Assembly: GCF_029868385.1 (NCBI RefSeq)
Contig: NZ_JARWNX010000043.1
Location: 1 to 64,000, forward strand
Direction of reading: 5' to 3'
DNA length: 64,000 bases
Origin: Nocardia cyriacigeorgica
Lineage (GTDB): Bacteria > Actinomycetota > Actinomycetes > Mycobacteriales > Mycobacteriaceae
This document shows, piece by piece, positions 8,158 to 19,809 of the stretch. The notes beneath the pieces are model-generated. The model had not been told where the DNA came from. It ran no database searches and was given only the letters and a program-made list of their open reading frames with translations. Made by a program: the position numbers and the translations under genes. Within the stretch, counting starts at the first letter, position 1. Every line of letters begins with the position of its first letter.

Positions 8158-9195
8158 ATGGCTTTTTCAGCTGAACTCGATATTCGCGTCACCGACACCT
8201 CGCTGCGCGACGGTTCCCATCACAAGCGGCACCAGTTCACCGCGACCGAGGTGCGTGACATCGTCACCGCGCTCGACGGCGCCGGTGTGCCGGTCATCGA
8301 GGTCACCCACGGTGACGGTCTCGGCGGTTCCTCGTTCAACTACGGGTTCTCCAAAACCCCCGAGCAGGAACTGATCACCATCGCGGCCGAAACCGCGAAG
8401 CAGGCCAAGATCGCGGTGCTCATGCTGCCCGGCGTCGGCGTCAAGGAAGACATCAAGATCTCCCAGGACAACGGCGCGAGCATCTGCCGCATCGCCACCC
8501 ACTGCACCGAGGCCGATGTCTCCATCCAGCATTTCGGTCTGGCCCGGGAACTCGGTCTGGAAACTGTCGGCTTCCTGATGATGTCGCACACCCAGCCGCC
8601 GGAGGCGCTGGCCGCACAGGCCAGGATCATGGCCGATGCGGGCTGCCAGTGCGTGTACGTGGTGGATTCGGCCGGTGCGCTCGTGCTCGAGCAGGTCTCC
8701 GACCGGGTCGCCGCGCTGGTCGCCGAACTGGGCAACGACGCCCAGGTCGGCTTCCACGGCCACGAGAACATGGACCTCGCCGTCGCGAACTCGATCTACG
8801 CCATCCGCGCGGGCGCCACCCAGATCGACGGCAGCGCCCGCCGATTCGGCGCGGGCGCGGGCAATACACCGGTGGAGGCGCTGGTCGGAGTCTGCGACAA
8901 GCTCGGCATCAAGACCGGCATCGACTTCTTCGCCATGGCCGACGCCGCCGAAGACGTCGTCCGCCCCGCGATGCCCGCCGAATGCCTGCTCGACCGCCAG
9001 TCCCTGATGATGGGCTACGCGGGCGTCTACTCCAGTTTCCTGCGCCACGCCGAACGCCAGGCCGAACGCTACGGAGTCTCGGCGGCGGAAATGCTCGTCC
9101 GCGCGGGCAAGCGCAAGCTTGTCGGCGGACAGGAAGACCAGCTCATCGACATTGCGCTGGAACTTCAGCGGGAACAGGCACCAGTCACCGCCTGA
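8158..9195 (+). CDS. hsaF: 4-hydroxy-2-oxohexanoate/oxovalerate aldolase
   Basis: HsaF cleaves 4-hydroxy-2-oxohexanoate to pyruvate and propanal and forms a channelling complex with HsaG. The 345-residue protein is a DRE-type TIM-barrel metal-dependent aldolase. [12 protein letters not shown] at the N-terminus carries the Arg-Asp pair, and [14 protein letters not shown] carries the metal-binding histidines. The C-terminal communication domain contains [21 protein letters not shown]. This is the last gene of hsaEGF, and a strong hairpin follows at 9206-9246. Confidence 0.93.
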   Translation: MAFSAELDIRVTDTSLRDGSHHKRHQFTATEVRDIVTALDGAGVPVIEVTHGDGLGGSSFNYGFSKTPEQELITIAAETAKQAKIAVLMLPGVGVKEDIKISQDNGASICRIATHCTEADVSIQHFGLARELGLETVGFLMMSHTQPPEALAAQARIMADAGCQCVYVVDSAGALVLEQVSDRVAALVAELGNDAQVGFHGHENMDLAVANSIYAIRAGATQIDGSARRFGAGAGNTPVEALVGVCDKLGIKTGIDFFAMADAAEDVVRPAMPAECLLDRQSLMMGYAGVYSSFLRHAERQAERYGVSAAEMLVRAGKRKLVGGQEDQLIDIALELQREQAPVTA

Positions 9196-9205
9196 TCCCT
9201 TCCCG

Positions 9206-9246
9206 CAACGGGCCGCGAACGAACCCCTCCGTTCGCGGCCCCGTTG
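9206..9246 (+). terminator. Terminator of the hsaEGF operon
   Basis: The inverted repeat CAACGGG-CCGCGAACG against CGTTCGCGGCCCCGTTG (one bulge, 8-nt loop) starts 10 nt after the hsaF stop. Confidence 0.7.
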
Positions 9247-9292
9247 TGTTCCGGATGTACCACGTGGGTGGATGTCCGAGCCTGCTGGAGAA

Positions 9293-9331
9293 TCGTCATG
9301 CCATAATTTTGCTAGGATCATGGCATGACGA
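9293..9331 (+). promoter_or_regulatory. Operator/promoter of the toxin-antitoxin-like pair
   Basis: A perfect 12-bp inverted repeat (TCGTCATGCCAT at 9293-9304, its complement at 9320-9331) has a 15-nt spacer that contains a -10-like TAGGAT at 9313-9318. The right arm includes the antitoxin ATG at 9325. A TSS 6-8 nt after the -10 would make the mRNA leaderless, and a repressor bound here would cover promoter and start codon together. Confidence 0.55.
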
Positions 9332-9795
9332 TGTTCCAGGTCAGTGATCTTGCGGGGTCGCGGCGCCGCGAGTTCCTGGACGAGGCGAAACGCTCGTCGG
9401 CTTCGCTGCGTGACACCGATGGGTCGGTACTTGTCATGCTCGCAGCTCAGCGCATTGCGGCGCTGCATGAGGCGTCCGCTGTGACGCAGCAGCTGTTCAC
9501 GGCCGAAGCCGTACTCGCCCGTACCGACACACCGACTCCGGTTGAACTCGGTGGGTTGGCGTGGCTGTCCGAATTCGATCCGGACGACAGGGCAGAGGCG
9601 CTGGCGGAGATCCGAAATGCTGTGGTGTTGACGCTGACATCGGAAGATCCCGGCCCACTGCGAGAAGCGTTGCACGCCTGGGTGACAACTGCGTCGGTGA
9701 TGCGAGACCCCCTGCGTCGTGCCGCGCTCACCGGCTCGTCCGACGAGTCCGATTACGTTGAGGTGGATGCTCCGCAGTTGAGCAACGATGACTGA
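9325..9795 (+). CDS. Putative antitoxin, Phd-like N-terminus
   Basis: The product is 156 residues long. Its N-terminus (MTMFQVSDLAGSRRREFLDEAKR, then GSVLVMLAAQRIAAL) has the pattern of Phd/YefM-type antitoxins, which bind DNA there and wrap a toxin with an acidic C-terminus. The C-terminal half is acidic and Ala/Leu-rich and is longer than a standard Phd antitoxin. The ATG at 9325 lies inside an inverted repeat, consistent with autoregulation. The gene overlaps the next by 8 nt, the usual antitoxin-first arrangement. Only the context and the N-terminal pattern support the role. Confidence 0.5.
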   Translation: MTMFQVSDLAGSRRREFLDEAKRSSASLRDTDGSVLVMLAAQRIAALHEASAVTQQLFTAEAVLARTDTPTPVELGGLAWLSEFDPDDRAEALAEIRNAVVLTLTSEDPGPLREALHAWVTTASVMRDPLRRAALTGSSDESDYVEVDAPQLSNDD

Positions 9796-10189
9796 CCGCG
9801 ATCCGAGGCCAGGTGCGTACCGGCCATTCGTCGCGGCGCGCTCCCCGGGCGGTAGGCCCGCTCAGAAACCCGTCTACCGGGTTCTGGTGCACCGTCAACT
9901 GCTCGATGTGTGGAATGGGCTTGCGGACCGGGTCGGTCTGACATCTGCACGGCAGTTCTGGGACCACGTGTCGTTCACTCCTGGATCCCCACCTGCGGTG
10001 GGATCGTCGACTGTGTTGCGCGGTAAGAACCACGGCCCGAAGTGGGTCGGGTACTCACGGACGATTCACTACGAGATCAGCGGGGCCGGACGCATCGACT
10101 ATCAGTACTGCAACAACACCCGCGAAGGTGATGTGGGCGATCCGCACCACGTCGTCAAGATTCTGATGATCGATCTCGGTAGCCACTGA
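9788..10189 (+). CDS. Putative toxin partner, small basic protein
   Basis: A 133-residue protein translationally coupled to the putative antitoxin; its ATG lies 8 nt inside the upstream gene. It is basic in the N-terminal third and carries HRQLLDVWNGLADRVGL, GPKWVGYSRTIHYEISG and RIDYQYCNNT. Short beta strands with His/Arg/Tyr are reminiscent of RelE/ParE-fold mRNA-cleaving toxins, but no catalytic set can be assigned with confidence. The family is not recognised. Alternatively the pair could be an unrelated two-gene unit of unknown function. Confidence 0.45.
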   Translation: MTDRDPRPGAYRPFVAARSPGGRPAQKPVYRVLVHRQLLDVWNGLADRVGLTSARQFWDHVSFTPGSPPAVGSSTVLRGKNHGPKWVGYSRTIHYEISGAGRIDYQYCNNTREGDVGDPHHVVKILMIDLGSH

Positions 10190-10406
10190 TGTCTGGTCAC
10201 CCGAGGCTGTACATCGAACGTCACTCCGGGCGCAGCACGAGTATGCCGGGTGTGGAGCGGACGTAGTCGAGGAACGGAGCGTCCACGACCTTGCTGTCGG
10301 CGGACAGCGATGACGCATTGCGGAACACCGGCCGTGGGGCGAGGGCATCCGGGGAGTTCGACTCACCGAGGTGATCGGCGACCCGCATCGGAGATGGTGT
10401 GCTGGG

Positions 10407-10973
10407 TTACCGATCTCCGCCGAGTTCGGTCATGATTCGGTGCAACTGATTCGCCCGCCGCGATTGCGTCGTGGCCTTCATCAAGCGCAGAAACAGCGCG
10501 TACTGCCCGGTGCGATCCAGTGCGTCGAACCGTGCTCGCGCGGCGGGGTTCCGGTCCAGCGCCGCCGCGAGATCGTCCGGAACCGTCGCTTCGCGCTGCG
10601 AGAGGTACGCCGCATCCCACCGTCCATCGGCCCGCGCGGCCTCGACCGCCGCCAGCCCGGGAGCCCGCATCCGTCCCGCCGCCAGCAGTGCCTCGACCTT
10701 CGCCACATTGACTTGCGACCAGGGGCTACGCGCCCGCCGCGGCGAGTATCGCTGCACATAGTGCTCGGCGTCGCACTTGCGCCGAACGCTGTCGATCCAT
10801 CCGTAGCAGAGCGCCCCGTGGAGCGCTTCGGGGAGTGTGATCGTGGGGTCCGCCGCCCCCTTCTTGGCGATCTTCACCCACACCTCGTCCGCCCGATCAT
10901 GATTGGCTGCCAACCACTCCTCCCACTCCGCGACGTCGGTGCAGGTGAGGAGGGTGCCTTCGATCTGGCTCAT
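10407..10973 (-). CDS. YdeI/OmpD-associated family protein
   Basis: A 188-residue protein of the YdeI (DUF1801/OmpD-associated) family. WLAANHDRADEVWVKIAKKG followed by LHGALCYGWIDS and the basic RYSPRRARSPWSQVN are the typical core. The C-terminal part (PDDLAAALDRNPAARARFDALD) is the alpha-helical tail seen in the family. The biochemical role of these cytosolic proteins is not established. The ATG at 10971-10973 was chosen at MSQIEG, where the conserved region begins; upstream codons are basic and unconserved-looking. It is monocistronic between the toxin-antitoxin-like pair and a ThrE exporter. Confidence 0.75.
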   Translation of the reverse strand: MSQIEGTLLTCTDVAEWEEWLAANHDRADEVWVKIAKKGAADPTITLPEALHGALCYGWIDSVRRKCDAEHYVQRYSPRRARSPWSQVNVAKVEALLAAGRMRAPGLAAVEAARADGRWDAAYLSQREATVPDDLAAALDRNPAARARFDALDRTGQYALFLRLMKATTQSRRANQLHRIMTELGGDR

Positions 10974-11118
10974 GGTCGTCTCCCGGTGTCGGTTTCGCTG
11001 TTGCACATCTATTCAACGCGGATAAGTGCTCAACAATTGAGCACTTATCCGACGGAGTTGCCGGATGAGTCGGAAGGTCGCTGCGATACGTCGAATCCGA
11101 GCGATCAGCAGTACACCG

Positions 11119-12390
11119 TCACTCCGCGCTCGGAACCAGCGGCCTGCGGCTGATGAGCAGGTAGATGAGGATACCGAGGGAAACGCCGACGCCGATACCG
11201 ATGAGGATGGCGAAGACCTGACCGAAGTATCCGCCGCCGGATTGTCCGTCCAGTTCCGAGATCAGGCCCTGATAGAGGGTGAGGCCAGGCAGCAGCGCAC
11301 CGGTGATGCCCACCAGTGCCAGCGCCGATATGGGTAGGCGCAGGCGTTCGGATACCGCGGCGGAGGCGAAGCCGAGCACGACGGCGGCGAGCGGAGTCGA
11401 CCACACCGGGGACAGATTCCCGGCGTGCAACAGCGTTTGGTTGACGGCCGCCGTCAGCAGTCCGGCGACGGCGGCGGGTAGCAGCAGATCGCGCCCACCC
11501 CGGTTGAGTACCGCATTGCACAGCGACCCGAGGATCGCGAAAACGATACCGAGCCAGATCGGCAGCGTCGGCAATTGCGGATCGACCGGCGGGCCGATCG
11601 ACAGCCGTTCCGACAGCGCGAGAACCCCGGTCGCGCCGAGTGCGATACCGCCGATGGCGAGCAGCGCCGACGATGCGCGCGCCAGCGCGGTGAGGCTGTC
11701 GGCGTTCACCGCGTCGATGGCGGTCGACACCAGCTGCGGCATCGGCACCAGTAGCACCGCGTTGGTGGCGAGCAGCACCGCCGCCTCGGTCACCGACAGC
11801 ACGCCGAGACCGTGCAGCACACCCGCGAAGGTCGCGGCCAGGAGCGTCTGGAGCGCGACCGCGTACAGCTTCGGAACGAGCAGCCGTCCGAGGCCGAGGC
11901 CGGTCACATTCACCACGACGAAGACCACTCCGGCCAGGACAGACGCCGCTGCCGAACCGCCGACCTGCACGGCGATACACAGCGCGAGCAGTCCGCCACC
12001 GATCGGTACGAACCATTGCGGCCACGGTTGCGGGCCACGATTCGCGGCGGCGAGTTTCCCGGCGGCAGTGCCCGCATCGAGGCCGTCGACCACGACCTCA
12101 CGCGCCACGTCCTTCAACCGCTTCATCCGGTCGCAGTCGAAGGCGTCCAGGGTGTCGGCGACGACGGTCCGGGTGACCGGCTTGTCGTCGGCACCGACGT
12201 ATTCGAGCGTGACGATGCGCCCCATACCCGTCACCGTGCAGCCGTCGAGTCGCATTGCGGCAGCGCAGGCGCTCACCGTTTGCAGCATCATGCCCGTCGC
12301 GAACCCGGCTTCGAGCAGCGATACCGCGAGTCTGCTCAGGAAGTCGAGCGTCGCCAGTACCCGCTGCTCCTCGGACTCCCGCGTCGACAT
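11119..12390 (-). CDS. ThrE-type threonine/serine exporter
   Basis: A 423-residue integral membrane protein of the ThrE family (DUF1212 plus DUF3815 halves). About 110 cytoplasmic residues at the N-terminus contain LLEAGFATGMMLQTVSACAAAM, the amphipathic region typical of ThrE. About ten membrane segments follow, starting near WFVPIGGGLLALCIAVQVGG and ending at VFAILIGIGVGVSLGILIYLLI. Corynebacterium ThrE exports threonine and serine by proton-motive force. Substrate specificity cannot be read here. It is not functionally tied to the steroid genes around it. Confidence 0.85.
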   Translation of the reverse strand: MSTRESEEQRVLATLDFLSRLAVSLLEAGFATGMMLQTVSACAAAMRLDGCTVTGMGRIVTLEYVGADDKPVTRTVVADTLDAFDCDRMKRLKDVAREVVVDGLDAGTAAGKLAAANRGPQPWPQWFVPIGGGLLALCIAVQVGGSAAASVLAGVVFVVVNVTGLGLGRLLVPKLYAVALQTLLAATFAGVLHGLGVLSVTEAAVLLATNAVLLVPMPQLVSTAIDAVNADSLTALARASSALLAIGGIALGATGVLALSERLSIGPPVDPQLPTLPIWLGIVFAILGSLCNAVLNRGGRDLLLPAAVAGLLTAAVNQTLLHAGNLSPVWSTPLAAVVLGFASAAVSERLRLPISALALVGITGALLPGLTLYQGLISELDGQSGGGYFGQVFAILIGIGVGVSLGILIYLLISRRPLVPSAE

Positions 12391-12449
12391 GAGCCGAATC
12401 TAGGCGCGCACTCCCCGAACCCGGCCCAACCACGCCGGAGCATGCCGCT

Positions 12450-13052
12450 CTACAACCAGGTATCGAGAGTTGTCGTGGTGAGGAAGTGCTCCAGATCCGC
12501 CCGCCACGGCGCCGGTACCGTCTTGTCCGGTTCGATGGCCGTGTACTGACCGCGGTAGAACAACAGCGGCCTGCCGGAGGTGGTCGACTCCGACAGGGCC
12601 AGCACACGGCCGATCACGATGTGGTGATCGCCGCCGTCGACGACGCGGTCCACCGAGCACTGGATGGTGGCGAGGGCGTCGTCGAGGAGCGGTAGCTCCA
12701 GTTCTGAGGTGTGCCAGCTGGTTTCGGCGAACTTATCGGGTTCGCGGGAACCGAAGCGGGCGCACAGCTGCTGCTGTTCCTCGGCGAGGACGTTCGCACA
12801 GAAGCGTCCGTTGCGTTCGATCGCGGCCCAGGAGCGCGAGCCCTTGGTCGGGCAGAACAGCACCAGCGGCGGGTCGAGCGACAGGGCGGCGAAGGACTGG
12901 CAGGCGAAGCCGATCGGCGTCTTCTCCGCCTCCGCACCGTCGAAGGTGGTGATGACGGTGATGCCGGTGCAGAACTGCCCGAGCACATTACGGAAGGCGC
13001 GGCCGTCGATGGCCGGATACTCCTCAGTGGTCACGTCCACCCCGTCGCTCAT
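12450..13052 (-). CDS. hsaB: Flavin reductase of the 3-HSA hydroxylase
   Basis: HsaB supplies reduced FMN to the oxygenase HsaA. The 200-residue protein has the flavin-reductase (FMN-binding split barrel) fold: FRNVLGQFCTGITVITT, then IGFACQSFAALSLDPPLVLFCP and GGDHHIVIGRVLAL. It is the last gene of the hsaADCB operon; its ATG at 13050-13052 lies 2 nt after the hsaC stop. The same operon order occurs in M. tuberculosis (Rv3570c-Rv3567c). Confidence 0.93.
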   Translation of the reverse strand: MSDGVDVTTEEYPAIDGRAFRNVLGQFCTGITVITTFDGAEAEKTPIGFACQSFAALSLDPPLVLFCPTKGSRSWAAIERNGRFCANVLAEEQQQLCARFGSREPDKFAETSWHTSELELPLLDDALATIQCSVDRVVDGGDHHIVIGRVLALSESTTSGRPLLFYRGQYTAIEPDKTVPAPWRADLEHFLTTTTLDTWL

Positions 13053-13054
13053 CG

Positions 13055-15994
<2,940 letters not shown>

Positions 15995-16048
15995 TTCCGG
16001 ACCTGCTCCTGCCTTGGTTGGTAACCGGTACTCATTTGTCTTTGAGAC

Positions 16049-16062
16049 TAGAACACGTTCTT
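16049..16062. promoter_or_regulatory. KstR operator, hsaA side
   Basis: TAGAACACGTTCTT matches 7 of the 8 fixed positions of TnnAACnnGTTnnA; only the last base differs. It lies 55 bp upstream of the hsaA start. A further dyad, GAACAGGTGTTC (16074-16085), lies between this site and the kshA-side site, with wider half-site spacing. Confidence 0.75.
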
Positions 16063-16151
16063 ATTTATGTCGAGAACAGGTGTTCATTGCCGGGTTCGAC
16101 ACGGCATGTGCAGGAAGTAAGGGCTATCGCTGGCGTGGAACGCGACATTTT

Positions 16152-16165
16152 TGTAACGTGTTCTA
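16152..16165. promoter_or_regulatory. KstR operator, kshA side
   Basis: TGTAACGTGTTCTA matches all 8 fixed positions of the KstR consensus. It ends 23 bp before the kshA ATG, so the repressor would block kshA transcription. Confidence 0.85.
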
Positions 16166-16188
16166 GTACAGAAGGAGGAGGATTCGCG

Positions 16189-17481
16189 ATGGCAGTTACC
16201 CCAGCGCGGGCGAGCGACGGGCCTGGAGGCGGCAGCGTGCGTAACCACGGAGGGCCCCGGGAGTCCGCAGATCCAGCGCCGCGCAGCGGTGCGAAGGTTC
16301 GAGAGCTGGATGTCGGCTCGGCACCCACCCGCTATGCGCGGGGATGGCATTGTCTGGGTCTGGCCGAGACCTACCGCGACGGCAAACCGCATTCGGTCAA
16401 CGCGTTCGGCACCAAACTCGTGGTCTGGGCCGATACGGCGGGCGAATTGCGGGTGCTCGATGCCTACTGTCGGCATATGGGCGGCGACCTGAGCATGGGC
16501 GAGGTCAAGGGCGACGACATCGCCTGCCCCTTCCATGACTGGCGCTGGGGTGCGAGCGGCAAATGCACGTCGATCCCGTACGCGCGCCGTGTCCCGCCGC
16601 TGGCGCGGACCAGGAAGTGGACCACCCTCGAGCGCAACGGTCAGCTGTTCGTCTGGCATGACCATGAGGGCAACCCGCCGCCGCCCGAGATCACGATCCC
16701 CTACATCAAGGGCCCCTACACCGACGCCGACGGCAATCCGGTCGAGGAACTCAACAACGACTGGACCGAGTGGACCTGGAACTCGCTGCTGATCGAGGGC
16801 GCGAACTGCCGCGAGATCATCGACAACGTGGTCGATATGGCGCACTTCTTCTACATCCATTTCGCCTTCCCGACCTACTTCAAGAACGTTTTCGAAGGTC
16901 ACGTCGCGACGCAGTTCCTGGAGACCAAGGGCCGCCCGGATGTGGGAATCGCGGCCAAGTACGGCGGCGACAACCTGTTGAAGTCGGAGGCGTCGTACTT
17001 CGGCCCGTCCTATATGATCAACCCGCTGGTCAACATCTATGGCGGATATGAGATCACGGTCAACCTGATCAACTGCCATTATCCGGTCGACCAGGACTCT
17101 TTCGTGTTGCAGTGGGGGCTCAGCGTCGAGAAGCCCAAGGGTCTCGACGACGCCACGGCGGCGAAGCTCGCCAAGAGTATGACCACCTTCTTCGGTGACG
17201 GTTTCTTGCAGGACGTGGAGATCTGGAAGCACAAGTCCAAGGTCGACAATCCGCTGCTGTGCGAGGAAGACGGCCCGGTCTACCAGCTGCGTCGCTGGTA
17301 CGACCAGTTCTACGTCGACGTCGCCGATGTGACCGAGAAGATGACTCAGCGCTTCGAGTTCGAGGTGGACACCACCAAGGCCAATGAGGCATGGGAGGCG
17401 GAGGTCGCCGAGAATCTGCGCCGCAAACGTGAGGCCGAGGCGGCCGAGGCCGATTCGGCTGCCACGGAGGCTGGTGTGTGA
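16189..17481 (+). CDS. kshA: 3-ketosteroid 9-alpha-hydroxylase, oxygenase component
   Basis: KshA is the Rieske oxygenase that hydroxylates C9 of 1,4-androstadienedione-type substrates, leading to spontaneous ring-B opening; its reductase KshB is not in the window. The Rieske ligands are Cys94/His96 (YCRHMGGD) and Cys113/His116 (CPFHDWRWG). The mononuclear iron site is in DMAHFFYIHF. The ATG at 16189 has a GGAGGAG site 8-10 nt upstream. At 430 residues it is longer than the M. tuberculosis protein (386), with about 27 extra low-complexity N-terminal residues and a longer acidic C-terminus. The downstream gene overlaps its stop codon. Confidence 0.94.
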   Translation: MAVTPARASDGPGGGSVRNHGGPRESADPAPRSGAKVRELDVGSAPTRYARGWHCLGLAETYRDGKPHSVNAFGTKLVVWADTAGELRVLDAYCRHMGGDLSMGEVKGDDIACPFHDWRWGASGKCTSIPYARRVPPLARTRKWTTLERNGQLFVWHDHEGNPPPPEITIPYIKGPYTDADGNPVEELNNDWTEWTWNSLLIEGANCREIIDNVVDMAHFFYIHFAFPTYFKNVFEGHVATQFLETKGRPDVGIAAKYGGDNLLKSEASYFGPSYMINPLVNIYGGYEITVNLINCHYPVDQDSFVLQWGLSVEKPKGLDDATAAKLAKSMTTFFGDGFLQDVEIWKHKSKVDNPLLCEEDGPVYQLRRWYDQFYVDVADVTEKMTQRFEFEVDTTKANEAWEAEVAENLRRKREAEAAEADSAATEAGV

Positions 17482-17813
17482 TGACCGCGACGTGGGCGAA
17501 AGCACCCGATTTCGCCGATCAGCCCGCTCGGCGTGCGGCGGTTGCTGCCCAAACGGTCGTCGACAAGGCCAGGTACCTCGATGAGGGGTTGACTCCACTG
17601 CGGTGCCTGAGCTGTCAGAGCGAGGTGCTGGTGCGCAAGAGCAGTTCGCATCAGACCTCGATCCAGTGGACCGGTAACCCCGCCGCCCGCTGCCCGGTCT
17701 ATGCCAGGCTCGCCGAGCAGGGCGCCGAACCGGGACGACCCGAATCGTGCGCGGACCTCGATCGGACCATCAAATGGGCGGTCGACGAAGGGGTGGTCGA
17801 CGTCGCCGAGTAG
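17481..17813 (+). CDS. Conserved hypothetical coupled to kshA, Rv3527-like position
   Basis: The 110-residue product begins inside the kshA stop codon (TGATG), so the two proteins are probably made together. Four cysteines occur, two of them as LRCLSCQSEV near residue 38, then ARCPVY and ESCADLD. This spacing could bind a metal or an iron-sulphur cluster, but no known fold is recognised. A hypothetical gene follows kshA in M. tuberculosis too (Rv3527), which suggests a role tied to the hydroxylase. A KshA accessory or maturation role is speculation. A terminator follows at 17831. Confidence 0.7.
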   Translation: MTATWAKAPDFADQPARRAAVAAQTVVDKARYLDEGLTPLRCLSCQSEVLVRKSSSHQTSIQWTGNPAARCPVYARLAEQGAEPGRPESCADLDRTIKWAVDEGVVDVAE

Positions 17814-17830
17814 TGGTCGGCGATGAGGGC

Positions 17831-17858
17831 GGGGCGAGGAAGTTCGATTCCTCGCCCC
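17831..17858 (+). terminator. Terminator of the kshA operon
   Basis: An 11-bp perfect stem (GGGGCGAGGAA at 17831-17841, complement at 17848-17858) with a 6-nt loop begins 17 nt after the stop codon. Confidence 0.75.
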
Positions 17859-17880
17859 GGGGGAGCAGCGGCTGCTCGAT

Positions 17881-18765
17881 GTGCGGTATGAACGAGGCGT
17901 GGATGTTCGCCCGGCAGATGTCCGGTTCACCGAGTACGACGACTTGTTGCGGGAGCTGCTGCCCGGCGAGCGGATCGCGGAACTAGAAGTGCGCGAGGGG
18001 CAATTCCATCATGTGGTGCTCGGTGCGGACGCCGTCGTGTGCCTGCCGCGCACCCCGGCGGCAGGGGAGCGGTTGCCGGGCCGTGCGGCTCGATTGCGGA
18101 CGCTCGGCAGGCTCGGGCTCGGCGTCGCGGTTCCACAACCGCTGGCGGTCGGGGGCGAGGGTCGTCTGCCCTATCTGGTGCTGACGCGGATTCCGGGCGT
18201 ACCGCTGGACCCGGAGTCACTGGGTGGGTCGGTCGAAGCCGTTGCGCGCCAATGCCATGACCTGCTCGCGGGTTTGGCTGCCGCCGGTGCCGACACCGCG
18301 ATACGGGCGGAGCTGCCGGTTGCGGCCGCCACGCGGTGGATGGAATTCGCCGCTGATGTGCGCGCCGAGCTGTATCCGCTGATGAGCGGGCCGGGCCGAG
18401 CTCACGCGGAGCGCGAACTATCGGCGCTCGATCAGCTGGCCACGCCCGCCGACGCCGTCGTCCACGGTGACCTCGGTGGCGAGAACCTTCTATGGGAGAC
18501 AACCGAGGACGGACCGACACTGCGCGGTGTCGTAGATTGGGACGATGTGAGCCTCGGTGATCCCGCCGAGGATTACGCCGCGCTCGCCGCGGGATTCGGC
18601 GATGAGCTACTCGAGGCGCTTCTCACTCGCGCCGACCCGGTCGACGCCACCCTGCCCGACCGGATATCCACCATCCGAGCCACTTTCGCGCTCCAGCAGG
18701 CACTCGCCGCCTACCGCGACGAGGATGCGGACGAACTCGCCGACGGGTTGTCCGGTTACCGCTGA
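17881..18765 (+). CDS. Aminoglycoside-phosphotransferase-family kinase
   Basis: A 294-residue small-molecule kinase of the APH/choline kinase fold. The catalytic loop is VVHGDLGGENLL (Asp as base) and the metal-binding motif is VVDWDDVSLGDPAEDYA, as in the Mph/APH branch. The N-terminal lobe holds LVLTRIPGVPL. The natural substrate cannot be inferred, and context gives no antibiotic-resistance signature. The GTG at 17881 is the first start after the kshA terminator. A degenerate copy of its last codons lies downstream near 18850. Confidence 0.8.
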   Translation: MRYERGVDVRPADVRFTEYDDLLRELLPGERIAELEVREGQFHHVVLGADAVVCLPRTPAAGERLPGRAARLRTLGRLGLGVAVPQPLAVGGEGRLPYLVLTRIPGVPLDPESLGGSVEAVARQCHDLLAGLAAAGADTAIRAELPVAAATRWMEFAADVRAELYPLMSGPGRAHAERELSALDQLATPADAVVHGDLGGENLLWETTEDGPTLRGVVDWDDVSLGDPAEDYAALAAGFGDELLEALLTRADPVDATLPDRISTIRATFALQQALAAYRDEDADELADGLSGYR

Positions 18766-18888
18766 GTGTTGTCAGCGCGGACTGATCGGCAGGTATCAGG
18801 CTGTTCGGTTACCGCCGGACGTCGTGATCGTCGAGTGCCCGGCGCGTTCGGACTCGCCGACGGGCTATCCGGTTCTTGCTGGCGTTGT
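18732..18888 (+). repeat. Imperfect direct repeat at the 3' end of the kinase gene
   Basis: About 35 bp of the kinase gene's last codons (CTCGCCGACGGGTTGTCCGG, from about 18738) recur about 118 bp downstream (from about 18855) with a few substitutions. The copy is non-coding and looks like a decayed tandem duplication. Confidence 0.45.
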
Positions 18889-18973
18889 GCGCGGGGCGCC
18901 CGGCGGGGAGACCTGCTGCTCGTCCGTCACCGAGCGGGACCGTTCAGGCGGGCACAAACCGCCGTCACCGGCA

Positions 18974-19720
18974 TCAACTGAACGGCGTCTGCGGACGCTC
19001 CTGTAGTTCACCGTCGATGTAGATATCGACCTTCTCGTTGTAGAAGCAGGCCAGGCCCGCGATCTTCTGGCTCTCCGCGACCGGCGTGCGGTAGATCCAC
19101 GCCAGGTCGGCATGCTCGGTCTCGCCGATCCGGATATTCCAGTAGTCGGCATTGCCTTTGTACGGGCAACTGCTGTGCGTGGCGGAGGGATGCAACAGAT
19201 CCATCCGAACATCGGTCAGCGGCAGGTAATACCGTGCGGGCAAGCCGGTTTCGAACAGAATGCGCGGCGCATTCGAATCGGCGACAGTGACGCCGTCGAG
19301 TTCGACGCGCACATTCCGGGAGCTGTTGAGGATGTCGACCCGCGAGTACGGATCGCGCGGATGCACGTAGATCGGCTCGTCCTCCTCGAACCACTCGTCC
19401 ATCGCATTCCAATCCAGCCGCACCAGCTCACTCAACTCGGGCGCCTCCAGATAGCGCACCGCAGCACCGGGCATGATGGCACCGTCGACAACAAGGTCGT
19501 ACCCGGTGCCCTCACCACGGTGGATGGACTCGCGCACACTGCCATTGGGCTCGAGTTTCGCGCGCAGATCGGCAACCGGGATGTAGTACGTGGGGTAGTA
19601 GGGGATCTCCCAGACCAAGGCCGGTCGAGTGGTATCGGCAACGAGCTTCCCCCCGAAATACGCCCGCACCCGCTTCTGACACGGCTCGACCCTGACCTGT
19701 CCCCGCTGCGCTTCGGTCAT
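18974..19720 (-). CDS. DUF427 domain protein
   Basis: A 248-residue cytosolic protein with two DUF427 modules. Each has the pattern of a short beta barrel: VRAYFGGKLVADTTRPALVW in the first and VRVELDGVTVADSNAPRIL in the second, followed by the conserved SSCPYKGNADYWNI and WIYRTP. The biochemical function of DUF427 proteins is unknown. The ATG at 19718-19720 was chosen because MTEAQRGQVRVEPC starts the conserved region. It is monocistronic and diverges from the ABM gene at 19810. Confidence 0.8.
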   Translation of the reverse strand: MTEAQRGQVRVEPCQKRVRAYFGGKLVADTTRPALVWEIPYYPTYYIPVADLRAKLEPNGSVRESIHRGEGTGYDLVVDGAIMPGAAVRYLEAPELSELVRLDWNAMDEWFEEDEPIYVHPRDPYSRVDILNSSRNVRVELDGVTVADSNAPRILFETGLPARYYLPLTDVRMDLLHPSATHSSCPYKGNADYWNIRIGETEHADLAWIYRTPVAESQKIAGLACFYNEKVDIYIDGELQERPQTPFS

Positions 19721-19809
19721 ACCTCCCGACGTTACGCCCAGCGGGATCCGCGCAGGTAGGGGTGGTCGTAAATAGTTGGGCGTCGAGATTCGCACACTAC
19801 AGTGAGCAG

